Positions 19,983 through 27,893 of a stretch of DNA of 64,000 nucleotides are shown here, in pieces. A program made the translations under genes and the position numbers. The notes beneath the pieces were generated by a model. That model did not search any database and was not told where the DNA came from. It was given only the letters and a program-made list of their open reading frames with translations. Source of the stretch: Actinomadura rudentiformis. GTDB lineage: Bacteria; Actinomycetota; Actinomycetes; Streptosporangiales; Streptosporangiaceae. The DNA is taken from positions 124,001-188,000 of the forward strand of contig NZ_WBMT01000016.1 in the NCBI RefSeq assembly GCF_008923185.1, written 5' to 3'. Positions within the stretch are counted from its first letter, which is position 1; each line of letters begins with the position of its first letter.

Positions 19983-21578
19983 TCATCGGGCGGCGACGGT
20001 CTCGGTGTTGTCTGCCTTGTCCGACGCAGTTGCGGGGGCGGCCTTCTTGGGGCCGCGGAGGGCGATGTAGACGAGCAGCACGCCCATGACGGCGGCGCCT
20101 GCCCACATGGACTGCTGCCATCCGTCGACGTAGGACTGCTTTGCAGCGTGGATCAGGTCCGGCGCGTGCGAGCCTGCGCTGCCTGAGGCCTGGATGGCGT
20201 TGGCGATGCCTTCCCGTGCGGTGTCCGCGGCCCCCTGCGGGATGTCGTGCAGCTCGTCGTCGATGGCGTTGCGGTAGCCGGCCGTCAGGATTGCGCCGAG
20301 CATGGCGACGCCGAGTGCGGTGCCGAATTCGCGGGTGACGTCGTTGAGGGCGGAGGCGACGCCTTGTTTCTCGCGCGGCAGGGAGAGGGTGATGGCCTCG
20401 GTGGAGGGCACCATGGACAGGGCCATGCCGATGCCCATGACGATGATGCCGGGCAGGATCGACAGGTAGCCGCCGTCGACGGAGACCAACAGGGCCATGA
20501 GGGCCAGACCGGCGCCGGTCAGTGCGATTCCCAGGCTCATGGTCGCGCGGGGGCCGATCCGTGTGGCCAGTCTGGGGGTCAGGCCGGAGGTCATCATCAT
20601 GGAGACGGCCATCGGCATCAGCGCCGCCGCCGACAACAGGCCCGACCAGCCGAGCACGGCCTGGAAGAAGGGGAACAGGACCACGAAGATGCCCGCCTGG
20701 ACACCGAAGACCACCAGCAGTGTGATCGAGCCGCCGGCCAGGCCGCGCTCGCGGAACAGGCGTACGTCCAGCAGCGAGGCGTCCCGGCGGTGCAGTTCCC
20801 AGGAGACGAAACCGGCCGTGGCGATGAGACCGGCGGCGAGGCCGGCCAGTGTCGCCGGTGCGGTCCAGCCACGCTCGGGTCCTTCCTGCAGGGCGAAGGT
20901 GAGGGCGGCCACGGCGACGATGGATACCAGTGCGCCGACGGTGTCGAAGGCGTGGCGGGAGCGTTCGTGAGAGTTGGGCACCGAGGTCAGTGTCATGGCC
21001 AGAGCCGTGATGACCAGGGCCACGGGCAGGGCGAACAGCCAGCGCCAGTCGGCGACGTCGACGAGGAAGGCCGACAGGAACATGCCCAGGATGCCGCCGC
21101 CTCCGGCGACGCCGGTCCACACGCCGATCGCTTTCCCGCGTTGCTCCTCGGGGAAGGTGGAGGTGATGACGGCCAGGGTGATGGGCATGATCATTGCTGC
21201 GCCGACCCCGCTGGCCAGGCGTGCGGCGAGCATCACCTCGGCGGTGGGGGCCAGGCCCGCCACAATGCTTGCGACGCCGAAGACGGCCAGCCCGGCGATC
21301 AGCATGGGTTTGCGGCCCAGGCGGTCACCGATCGCGCCGAGTGGCAGCAGCAGTGCGGCCAGGGCGAGGGTGTAGATGTTGATGATCCACAGGATGGTGT
21401 TCTGCGAGGTGTCGAAGTCGACGGCCATGTGCGTCTGGGCGACAGTCAGCCCGGACACTGACGCGATGACGGCCATCAGCGCCATCGAGACGGCGATCAG
21501 GATCGCGCGCAGCTGACGCGCATCCGGCGTGCCCCCGTTCCCGTCCGTGGGTGCTACCTGTGGAGAGTTGGTACTCAT
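19983..21578 (-). CDS. MFS drug exporter, DHA2 (EmrB/QacA) family
   Basis: A 531-residue transporter with about 14 predicted membrane helices, the usual number for DHA2 proton-driven multidrug exporters. Motif A is seen as GDRLGRK after the second helix. ATG at 21578 follows GAGAGG. Upstream on the same strand, 230 bp away, is an ECF41-type promoter copy (21808-21834) attached to a truncated oxidoreductase start, so the exporter may belong to the ECF41 regulon. The substrate is unknown. Confidence 0.87.
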   Translation of the reverse strand: MSTNSPQVAPTDGNGGTPDARQLRAILIAVSMALMAVIASVSGLTVAQTHMAVDFDTSQNTILWIINIYTLALAALLLPLGAIGDRLGRKPMLIAGLAVFGVASIVAGLAPTAEVMLAARLASGVGAAMIMPITLAVITSTFPEEQRGKAIGVWTGVAGGGGILGMFLSAFLVDVADWRWLFALPVALVITALAMTLTSVPNSHERSRHAFDTVGALVSIVAVAALTFALQEGPERGWTAPATLAGLAAGLIATAGFVSWELHRRDASLLDVRLFRERGLAGGSITLLVVFGVQAGIFVVLFPFFQAVLGWSGLLSAAALMPMAVSMMMTSGLTPRLATRIGPRATMSLGIALTGAGLALMALLVSVDGGYLSILPGIIVMGIGMALSMVPSTEAITLSLPREKQGVASALNDVTREFGTALGVAMLGAILTAGYRNAIDDELHDIPQGAADTAREGIANAIQASGSAGSHAPDLIHAAKQSYVDGWQQSMWAGAAVMGVLLVYIALRGPKKAAPATASDKADNTETVAAR

Positions 21579-21705
21579 GGATTCCTCTCAAGAAGGGCAT
21601 GCAGAATCAGCGCGGAGCAGGACCGGTCGCCGAGTGAAAGGGGAGGTGGGGCCGATCTCCGCGTGCAGGCTCGGCGCGGTGAGCGAGGGCGGGCCCCGGA
21701 CGTCA

Positions 21706-21771
21706 GGGGGTGCCGGCCATGCCGAAGGCGTGTCCGCCGCCGATCACCACCGCATCGGTGTTCCCGGTCAT
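21706..21771 (-). pseudogene. Truncated copy of the FAD oxidoreductase 5' end
   Basis: From the ATG at 21771 the minus strand encodes MTGNTDAVVIGGGHAFGMAG, then TP and a stop. It resembles MTGHTEVVVIGGGYAGVMA, the start of the intact oxidoreductase at 22174. The similarity continues upstream through ribosome site and promoter to about 21857. Only 22 codons remain, covering the first FAD-binding loop, so it is a degraded inverted duplicate and not a working enzyme. Confidence 0.8.
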
Positions 21772-21857
21772 GGTGTCTCCTCCGTTTGCCAGGGGGTTCG
21801 AGCACAAGACACCGCACGACCGATCGCTGTGACAGACGTGTGGGACAGATCACTCCA
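21722..21857 (-). repeat. Inverted duplication, left arm
   Basis: This arm is the reverse complement of 22089-22221, clearly well above 80 percent identical by eye with one 2-bp length difference. It covers promoter, ribosome site and first codons of the FAD oxidoreductase. The two arms enclose about 230 bp that hold a transposase remnant. Confidence 0.85.
21808..21834 (-). promoter_or_regulatory. ECF41-type promoter copy (left arm)
   Basis: Read on the minus strand: TGTCACA (21834-21828), 16 bases, TGTC (21811-21808). It is the same motif and spacing as the copies before the intact oxidoreductase and the sigma factor. It points at the truncated reading frame and the MFS exporter beyond. Confidence 0.65.
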
Positions 21858-21889
21858 CCGGGCGTTGCCGCTAAAAGCTGTTAACAGAA

Positions 21890-22000
21890 TCAGCGGACGA
21901 GGCATCCACAGCAGATGGAGGCAGAATCAAGGGCCTGGTGGATGTCGTCGCGGCTTTCCCAGCGGATGCGCAGGCGGCGGAACCAATGCAGCAGGCCGAG
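21890..22000 (-). pseudogene. IS5-type transposase C-terminal remnant
   Basis: The minus strand ends in a frame reading LHWFRRLRIRWESRDDIH, followed by QALDSA and a short tail to a stop at 21890. This resembles the C-terminus of IS5-family DDE transposases (FRRLRIRWERR-DIH-AF type). The catalytic core is missing and no terminal inverted repeats are recognised. It lies between the two arms of the inverted duplication and is probably a relic of the event that formed them. Confidence 0.65.
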
Positions 22001-22088
22001 GGGGCGCGGATCGGCAGCACCGCATCGGCTACACCAGGTGCTCGACACTCTCCCAGGAACCGCGGTCACTGAGCTGAGCCACTGCCCT

Positions 22089-22221
22089 GTGGAGTGATCT
22101 GCCTCACACACCTGTCACAGCGACCCGTCGTGCGGTGTCTTGTGCTCGAACCCTGGCAAACGGAGGAGGCACCATGACCGGGCACACCGAGGTGGTGGTG
22201 ATCGGCGGCGGATACGCAGGC
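22089..22221 (+). repeat. Inverted duplication, right arm
   Basis: Counterpart of 21722-21857. It contains the promoter, ribosome site GGAGGAGG and first 16 codons of the intact oxidoreductase, and is presumably the parent copy. Confidence 0.85.
22113..22139 (+). promoter_or_regulatory. ECF41-type promoter before FAD oxidoreductase
   Basis: TGTCACA (22113-22119), 16 bases, TGTC (22136-22139), 34 bp before the ATG. The -35 element TGTCACA is the one reported for ECF41 sigma factors, whose -10 element is usually given as CGTC. The adjacent ECF41 gene supports the assignment. Confidence 0.72.
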
Positions 22222-23361
22222 GTCATGGCGGCCAATCGCCTGACCCAACGCGACGATGTGACCGTGAGATTGATCAATCCGCGCCCGGGCTTCGTCGAGC
22301 GGATCCGTCTGCACCAGCTGGTGGGCGGCTCCGACGACGCGGTGGTCGACTACCGAGAGGTCCTGGCCGAAGGCGTCCGGCTGGTGGTCGACACTGTCAC
22401 GCGGATCAACGCGGCCGGGCGCAGCGTGACACTGGAGACCGGCGACCCCCTCGGATACGACTACCTGATCTACGCGGTGGGCAGTGGCAGCGCCGACCCG
22501 AGCGTGCCCGGAGTGGCCGAGTTCGCCTATCCGCTCGCCGGCCTAGAGGAGGCCCGGCGGCTGCGGGCTGCCGTCGACGGCGCACCCGCAACGGCCGCGG
22601 TGACGGTGGTCGGCGGCGGTCCGCTCGGCATCGAGACGGCCGCCGAACTGGCCGAGCTGGGCCGCGCCGTGACGCTGGTGTGCGGCGGGCGGCTCGGCCC
22701 GTACCTGCACCCACGAGGCCGGCGCTCGGTGGCCAAGGGATTGGCCAAGCTCGGTGTCACCGTGATCGAGGGCCCCGGCGCGACGGTGACCGCCGTGACA
22801 CGCGATGCCGTTCAGCTCAGTGACGGCCGCGAGCTGCCGAGCACGATGACGATCTGGACCGCCGGGTTCGGCGTGCCGGACCTGGCCGGCCGCAGCGGGC
22901 TGAGCACCGACGCCGCCGGCCGCCTGCTCACCGACGAGACGTTGACCAGCGTGGACGACGACCGCATCGTCGCGACCGGGGATGCGGCGGCCCCTTCGGG
23001 CCTGCCGTTGCGGATGAGCTGCCAGGCCGCGCTGCCGCTGGGCTCGCACGCCGCCGACACGGTCCTCAGCCGGATGGCGGGTGAGCGACCCGCGGATTTC
23101 ACCAGGGGGATCGCCGCCATGTGCGTCAGCCTGGGGCGCCGGGCCGGGGTCTTTCAGCTCGCCCACAGGAACGACACCGCAATGAGGCTTCACCTGCGCG
23201 GCCGGCTTGGCGCCATGATCAAGGAATCCGCTTGCAAGAGCCCTATCAAGCAGCTGGCGAACGAGGCGCGCAAGCCCGGTTCGCACACCTGGCCGGTCAA
23301 GGACGTCAAGCGCCGGCAGCTGGTGCAGGCCAAGCGCAGCGAGGCGCCGGCCATCCGCTGA
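22174..23361 (+). CDS. NAD(P)/FAD-dependent oxidoreductase (NDH-2-like)
   Basis: A 395-residue pyridine nucleotide-disulfide-fold oxidoreductase related to type II NADH dehydrogenases. The FAD loop GGGYAG lies at residues 11-16 and the NAD(P) loop GGGPLGIE in the middle. The second FAD segment (DDRIVATGDAAAP) is near residue 270. No redox-active CxxC or CxxxxC pair is evident, consistent with a quinone or small-molecule reductase. The ATG at 22174 follows GGAGGAGG. It is the likely main target of the downstream ECF41 sigma factor, whose known partners include oxidoreductases. Confidence 0.85.
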   Translation: MTGHTEVVVIGGGYAGVMAANRLTQRDDVTVRLINPRPGFVERIRLHQLVGGSDDAVVDYREVLAEGVRLVVDTVTRINAAGRSVTLETGDPLGYDYLIYAVGSGSADPSVPGVAEFAYPLAGLEEARRLRAAVDGAPATAAVTVVGGGPLGIETAAELAELGRAVTLVCGGRLGPYLHPRGRRSVAKGLAKLGVTVIEGPGATVTAVTRDAVQLSDGRELPSTMTIWTAGFGVPDLAGRSGLSTDAAGRLLTDETLTSVDDDRIVATGDAAAPSGLPLRMSCQAALPLGSHAADTVLSRMAGERPADFTRGIAAMCVSLGRRAGVFQLAHRNDTAMRLHLRGRLGAMIKESACKSPIKQLANEARKPGSHTWPVKDVKRRQLVQAKRSEAPAIR

Positions 23362-23423
23362 ACGGGCCAGCCTGCACCATCCATCGGCGGCCTTGTGAGC
23401 AGCCGAGCGTCGGTGGCTCGGTG

Positions 23424-23450
23424 TGTCACAGCCGCACACCGGGCGGTGTC
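23424..23450 (+). promoter_or_regulatory. ECF41-type promoter before the sigma gene
   Basis: TGTCACA (23424-23430), 16 bases, TGTC (23447-23450), 82 bp before the chosen sigma start. Motif and spacing are identical to those before the oxidoreductase, implying that the sigma factor activates its own gene. Confidence 0.68.
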
Positions 23451-23532
23451 CCACAAGAGAGAACCTGCCGTGGATGCACGCTTGAAGATCGTCGGCGACC
23501 CGGGGCCGGTCGCGAAGGAGAGAGATCGAGAG

Positions 23533-24429
23533 ATGAGCGAGCACACCACTGACCCGGCGACCGAGGCTTTCGTCGCCCACCGCAACCTGCTGTTCACCGT
23601 GGCCTACGAGATGCTCGGATCGGCGGCCGACGCCGAGGACGTCCTTCAGGAAACCTGGCTGCGGTGGATCAAGGTCGACGCTGCGCAGGTGCGCGACGAG
23701 CGCGCCTACCTGGTCCGGATCACCACCCGCCAATCGCTCAACCGGCTGCGCACAATGAAGCGCCGCAAGGAGGCCTACGTCGGCCCCTGGCTGCCCGAGC
23801 CGCTGCTCACCACGCCGGATGTGGCCGAGAACGTCGAGCTCGCCGAGAGCGTGTCGATGGCGATGATGCTCGTCCTGGAGAGGCTCTCGCCGACCGAGCG
23901 GGCGGTGTTCGTGCTGCACGAGGTGTTCGACGTCGCCTACGACGAGATCGCCGAGGCGGTCGGCAAGAGCCCCGCGGCCGTCCGTCAGATCGCGCACCGC
24001 GCCCGCCGGCACGTCGACGCCCGCCGCCCTCGCACGGTGGTCTCCCCGAGCCAGACCCGGGCAGCGGTGGAGGCGTTCCAGCACGCCCTCGAAACACGAG
24101 ACCCCCAAGGCCTGCTCGACGTGCTCGCCCCGCACGTCGTCCTGGTGAGCGACGGCGGCGGCATCAAGCAGGCTGCGCTACGGCCGGTCATCGGCGCCGA
24201 CAAGGTGGCCCGCTTCTACCTCGGCGGGTCCAGCAAGACCGAAGGCACGATCACCTGTGACGCCACCGAGGTCAACGGCAACCCCGCACTCCTGGTCCGC
24301 CTGGACGGCGAGCTCGAGGGCGTTCTGGCGATCCGTGTCGAGGACACCTGCATCACCGGCCTCTACTTCGTCCGCAACCCGCAGAAGCTGACCCACCTCC
24401 AATCCGAGACCCCGCTCACCCTGCGATGA
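23533..24429 (+). CDS. ECF41-type (SigJ-like) RNA polymerase sigma factor
   Basis: A 298-residue ECF sigma factor with a fused C-terminal NTF2/SnoaL-like domain, as in the ECF41 group. Region 2 lies at about residues 12-80 (AYEMLGSAADAEDVLQETWLRW) and region 4 at about 115-175. The linker WLPEPLL and the C-terminal signatures DGGGIKQ and NPQKL correspond to the WLPEP, DGGGK and NPDK motifs of the group. The fused domain controls activity in place of an anti-sigma factor. The start is ATG at 23533; an in-frame GTG at 23470 is possible. An upstream ECF41 promoter suggests autoactivation. Confidence 0.9.
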   Translation: MSEHTTDPATEAFVAHRNLLFTVAYEMLGSAADAEDVLQETWLRWIKVDAAQVRDERAYLVRITTRQSLNRLRTMKRRKEAYVGPWLPEPLLTTPDVAENVELAESVSMAMMLVLERLSPTERAVFVLHEVFDVAYDEIAEAVGKSPAAVRQIAHRARRHVDARRPRTVVSPSQTRAAVEAFQHALETRDPQGLLDVLAPHVVLVSDGGGIKQAALRPVIGADKVARFYLGGSSKTEGTITCDATEVNGNPALLVRLDGELEGVLAIRVEDTCITGLYFVRNPQKLTHLQSETPLTLR

Positions 24430-24466
24430 ACACGGGTCCCGCTGCTGGGCTGCATATGCTGCGGCC

Positions 24467-25489
24467 ATGGCGAACGACGTGCGCGCGGTGGAGTGGACAG
24501 GCGAGGGGTTGCGGCTCATCGACCAGACCCGGCTCCCCGGCCGGCTGGCGCACCTGGAGATCCGCGACGTCGAGGGGCTGGTCGATGCGATCCAGCGGCT
24601 GGCCGTACGGGGCGCGCCGGCGATCGGCGTGGCGGGCGCGTTCGGCGTGGCCATCGCCATGATGCAGGGCGCCCGGGAGGGCTGGGACCAGGCAGCCCTG
24701 GCGGCGGCGGTCGACCGGGTCCGGCATGCCCGGCCGACGGCGGTCAACCTCGCGGCGGGCGTGGACCGGATGATCCCGTTCATGGCCAAGGGCGTGGAGG
24801 CCGTGATCGCCGAGGCGCAGGCCCTGCTGGACGAGGACGTACGCGGCAACCGGGCCATCGGCGCGTTCGGCGCCGACTGGCTTCTGGAACGAGCCGGCGA
24901 CCGGGCCCTCCGCGTGATCACCCACTGCAACGCCGGAGCGCTCGCCACCGCAGGCTGGGGGACCGCGTTCGGCATCGTTCGCGAGCTGCATGTTCGCCAC
25001 CGGCTCGACGTGGTCTACGCCGACGAGACCAGACCGCTTCTCCAGGGCGCTCGCCTCACCGCCTGGGAGCTCAGTCGGCTCGACATCCCCCACTTCGTCC
25101 AGGCGGACGGGGCCGCTGCGAGCACCATCCTGCGCGGTCTGGTCGACGTCGCGATCATCGGCGCCGACCGGATCGCCGCCAACGGCGACACCGCCAACAA
25201 GGTCGGCTCGGTCGGGCTGGCGCTGGCCTGCGCCGACGCGGGCATTCCCTTCGTGGTCGCGGCGCCCTGGAGCACGATCGACCTCGCGACGCCCTCCGGT
25301 GCCGACATTCCCATCGAAGAGCGCGCGGCGGACGAGATCCTCAGCTGGGGCGATGTCCAGACCGCCCCCGCGGGCTCGCGCGCGTTCAACCCCGCCTTCG
25401 ACGTCACGCCCGCCCGTTTGGTGAGTGCGCTCGTGACCGAAACCGGTGTGATGGAGATCTCCACAGGGGAGACACCAGGTCAGCGCTGA
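24467..25489 (+). CDS. mtnA: S-methyl-5-thioribose-1-phosphate isomerase
   Basis: A 340-residue aldose-ketose isomerase of methionine salvage, converting methylthioribose 1-phosphate to methylthioribulose 1-phosphate. It starts MANDVRAVEW. RGAPAIGVAGAFG gives the substrate loop, the catalytic cysteine is in THCNAGALATAGWG (about residue 154) and the catalytic aspartate in IGADRIAANGDTANKVGS (about 230). The full family length rules out an eIF2B fragment. No other salvage gene is seen in the window; the next gene is an epimerase 78 bp downstream on the same strand. Confidence 0.93.
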   Translation: MANDVRAVEWTGEGLRLIDQTRLPGRLAHLEIRDVEGLVDAIQRLAVRGAPAIGVAGAFGVAIAMMQGAREGWDQAALAAAVDRVRHARPTAVNLAAGVDRMIPFMAKGVEAVIAEAQALLDEDVRGNRAIGAFGADWLLERAGDRALRVITHCNAGALATAGWGTAFGIVRELHVRHRLDVVYADETRPLLQGARLTAWELSRLDIPHFVQADGAAASTILRGLVDVAIIGADRIAANGDTANKVGSVGLALACADAGIPFVVAAPWSTIDLATPSGADIPIEERAADEILSWGDVQTAPAGSRAFNPAFDVTPARLVSALVTETGVMEISTGETPGQR

Positions 25490-25567
25490 CCGTCGCGGCA
25501 CCCTGTTCCCGGGTGGCGTGTGGACCGTCAGACTGCGGGCAGATCCCGGCCGACGCGAGGAGAAGCC

Positions 25568-26557
25568 ATGGGACTGACGGTCGCGGTGACCGGGCCGACC
25601 GGTGAGATCGGCACGGCGGCGGTACGCGCGCTCGAAGACGACGATCGTGTCGAACGGATCGTCGGGATGGCGCGCAGGCCGTTCGACCCGGCCAGCCGAG
25701 GATGGAAGAAGACCGCCTACCACCAGGGCGACATCCAGGACCGCTCGGCCGTGGACGCCCTGGTGGCCGAGGCCGACGTGGTCGTGCACCTCGCGTTCAT
25801 CATCCTGGGCTCCCACAAGGAGAGCGAACGGGTGAACCTGGCTGGCACCCGCAATGTCTTTGAGGCCACGCAGGCGGCCGAGCGACCGTCGCGCCTCGTC
25901 TACACGTCGTCCGTCGCCGCGTACGGCTACCACGCCGACAATCCGGTGCCGCTGACCGAGGACGTCCCGCCGCGAGGTTCGGACGCGCACTACTACTCCG
26001 CGCAGAAGGCCGCGTGCGAGAAGCTCCTCGCCGAGACGACCGAGGGCCTGGACGTCTACGTCCTGCGCCCCTGCATCGTCGCGGGTCCCGAGGCGACCGT
26101 TCTCCTCCGCAACCTGCCCTGGGAACAGGCCGCGCCCTACGTTCCCGACCCACTCCGGCGCCTCCTCGGTGCCGTGCCGGGCCTGCGCCCGGTGCTGCCC
26201 GATCCCGGCGTGCGCTTCCAGCTCGTTCACCATGACGATGTGGCGGCCGCGCTGGCCGCCGCCGTCGCGGGAGACGGCCCGCCGGGCGCGTACAACCTGG
26301 CCGCCGACGGCGAGCTCACCATCGGCGACCTGGCCCGCGCCATAGGCGCCTACTCGATCCCCGTCCCGTCCGACGTGGTCACCGTGACCGCCGGACTGGT
26401 CGACCTCCTCCCGCTCATGCCCTCCCAGGCCGAATGGATCCATGCGGCCCGGCACCCGATGATCATGGACACCGCCAAGGCCCGCCGCGACCTCGGCTGG
26501 TCCCCGCGCCACACCGCCCACCAGACCCTCAAGGCCATGGCCCAAGCCCGGCGCTGA
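25568..26557 (+). CDS. NAD-dependent epimerase/dehydratase family protein
   Basis: A 329-residue extended short-chain dehydrogenase. The Rossmann motif appears as TGPTGEIG at residues 8-15. TSSVAAYG and the catalytic pair YYSAQK lie at about residues 120-150. The substrate, a sugar nucleotide or other carbonyl compound, cannot be deduced. The start is ATG at 25568, preceded by GAGGAGAAGCC. It follows mtnA on the same strand and may be cotranscribed. Confidence 0.82.
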   Translation: MGLTVAVTGPTGEIGTAAVRALEDDDRVERIVGMARRPFDPASRGWKKTAYHQGDIQDRSAVDALVAEADVVVHLAFIILGSHKESERVNLAGTRNVFEATQAAERPSRLVYTSSVAAYGYHADNPVPLTEDVPPRGSDAHYYSAQKAACEKLLAETTEGLDVYVLRPCIVAGPEATVLLRNLPWEQAAPYVPDPLRRLLGAVPGLRPVLPDPGVRFQLVHHDDVAAALAAAVAGDGPPGAYNLAADGELTIGDLARAIGAYSIPVPSDVVTVTAGLVDLLPLMPSQAEWIHAARHPMIMDTAKARRDLGWSPRHTAHQTLKAMAQARR

Positions 26558-26577
26558 CCAAGGCGTCGGCCGCGGCG

Positions 26578-27633
26578 TCAGCTTGCCCGCCCTTTCTCGT
26601 AGACGGTGAGGGTCTTGGCGAGGCCCAGGGGAACGAGGACCAGCTCGACCAGGAGGCCCTTCCAGGCGTAGTACGTGTTGACCGCCCTGGTCGGATAGGC
26701 GAACGGGACGTTGGCCAGCACGCGCAAGACGGACAGATGCCGGCGGCGCGCCGCGTACACCAGCGGCGGGGTGAAGAGCAGCAGCTCAGCGCCGAGCCAC
26801 CAGGCCAGGGTCTCGGTGACCGGGAGCCGCCAGACGAGGGTGAGGATCACCGGGGTCGTCCACCAGATCGGGGCGAGGAGGATCTCCAGCACGGCGAGGA
26901 CGACCCATACGGCGAGCATGGGTTTGCGCCTCGCCATCGGGCGGAGATGCAGCCGCACGTTCTGGAAGAAGCCCGCCATCCAGCGCCAGACCTGCTTGCG
27001 GAGGTAGGTGAGGGTCTCAGGGTCGGCCGCCCAGGCCACCGCGCCGGAGACGTAGACCGCCCTGCGGCCGCCGATCTGCCAGGACCAGGTGACGTCCATG
27101 TCCTCGACGATCGTCCGTTCCGGGAAGCCGCCGAACGCGACGAGGGCCTCGCGGCGGAACGCCGAGCAGCAGCCGGAGCAGACCATCGGGCTGGCGGCCC
27201 CGGCTTGGATGGGCCGATGGAAATGGAAACCGAAGAGGTACTCGATCGAGCGGCCGCGTTCCCAGATCGTCCGGGTGAAACGTGTCTGGACGTTGCCCGC
27301 CGCAATCACCACGTTGGGATCGTCGAACGCGGGCTTCAGGCGTTCGATGTAGTCAGGTGCCAGAACCGTATCGGCGTCGACGGCCAACACTAAGTCCGTC
27401 CGGCAGTGGGGGAGCGCGTGGTTTTGCGCGCGTGCTTTGCTGCCGAGGTTGCGCTCGGGACGCAGCACGGTGACACCGTAGGACCTGGCGACGTCGCCCG
27501 TGTGATCGGACGAGCCGTCGTCCACGACGATGATCTCCTCGGCGGGGACTGTCTGCCTGATCAGGGACTCCAGCGTCGCGGGCAGCCCCTCCTCCTCGTT
27601 GTGCGCGGGAACGATGACGGTCACGGTGGTCAT
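26578..27633 (-). CDS. Family 2 glycosyltransferase (processive, membrane)
   Basis: A 351-residue GT2 enzyme. The GT-A domain shows PAHNEEEGLP, VVDDGSSDH, the metal DxD in VDADT, the base motif VEDMD and the processive QVWRW. Three or more membrane segments follow from about residue 230, similar to NodC/PgaC or hyaluronan-type synthases. It probably builds or extends an extracellular beta-linked polysaccharide or a glycolipid. Its ATG overlaps by four bases the stop of a 35-residue membrane protein, implying translational coupling. Confidence 0.85.
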   Translation of the reverse strand: MTTVTVIVPAHNEEEGLPATLESLIRQTVPAEEIIVVDDGSSDHTGDVARSYGVTVLRPERNLGSKARAQNHALPHCRTDLVLAVDADTVLAPDYIERLKPAFDDPNVVIAAGNVQTRFTRTIWERGRSIEYLFGFHFHRPIQAGAASPMVCSGCCSAFRREALVAFGGFPERTIVEDMDVTWSWQIGGRRAVYVSGAVAWAADPETLTYLRKQVWRWMAGFFQNVRLHLRPMARRKPMLAVWVVLAVLEILLAPIWWTTPVILTLVWRLPVTETLAWWLGAELLLFTPPLVYAARRRHLSVLRVLANVPFAYPTRAVNTYYAWKGLLVELVLVPLGLAKTLTVYEKGRAS

Positions 27634-27737
27634 CGCCGCCCCCTGAGGCGCAGGAGCGCGCGGCCGCCATTGGTGACGAGCCAGACCGCGCCGTAAACGA
27701 GAGTGCTCAGCCCGAGCCCGGGCATTGCGCCGTGCAT
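27630..27737 (-). CDS. Small single-span membrane protein (35 aa)
   Basis: A 35-residue reading frame, MHGAMPGLGLSTLVYG onwards, ending in the basic tail ALLRLRGRR. It has an excellent ribosome site (AAAGGGG, six bases before the ATG at 27737). Its TGA overlaps the ATG of the glycosyltransferase as ATGA. Residues about 7-25 are hydrophobic, so a single membrane span with cytoplasmic basic end is likely. It may be a subunit or leader that couples translation of the glycosyltransferase. No family is recognised. Confidence 0.6.
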   Translation of the reverse strand: MHGAMPGLGLSTLVYGAVWLVTNGGRALLRLRGRR

Positions 27738-27810
27738 TTCGTGCCCCTTTCTTCGTGCGGACTCGGCAATGGTGGGCCCGGTCCCGATGCGAATTCCAGA
27801 CCCCGGCGGA

Positions 27811-27845
27811 TCTGTGGATAACTCGATGGCGGAGTTATCCACAGA
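27811..27845. promoter_or_regulatory. Perfect 14-bp dyad with two consensus DnaA boxes
   Basis: TCTGTGGATAACTC (27811-27824) and GAGTTATCCACAGA (27832-27845) are exact reverse complements around a 7-bp centre. Each arm contains a perfect DnaA box: TGTGGATAA at 27813-27821 and TTATCCACA at 27835-27843. The dyad lies in the divergent region between recD2 (ATG 27894) and the membrane-protein/glycosyltransferase pair. It is AT-rich compared with its surroundings. Binding by DnaA or by another regulator is inference. Confidence 0.65.
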
Positions 27846-27893
27846 ATTCGGTTCGCCTGGTTGCTTCTGGATGGACCCGGCATCATGTGATCC

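Noticed and set aside
21890..22000. Active insertion sequence
   Set aside because: Only the transposase C-terminus remains, with no DDE core and no recognisable terminal repeats.
24467..25489. eIF2B-like or ribose-1,5-bisphosphate isomerase in place of MtnA
   Set aside because: The HCNAGALATAG and GADRIAANGDTANK segments and full length fit MtnA best.
27811..27845. Dyad before recD2 as a transcription terminator
   Set aside because: It is AT-rich, lies between divergent genes and has no T tract; the two exact DnaA boxes explain it better.
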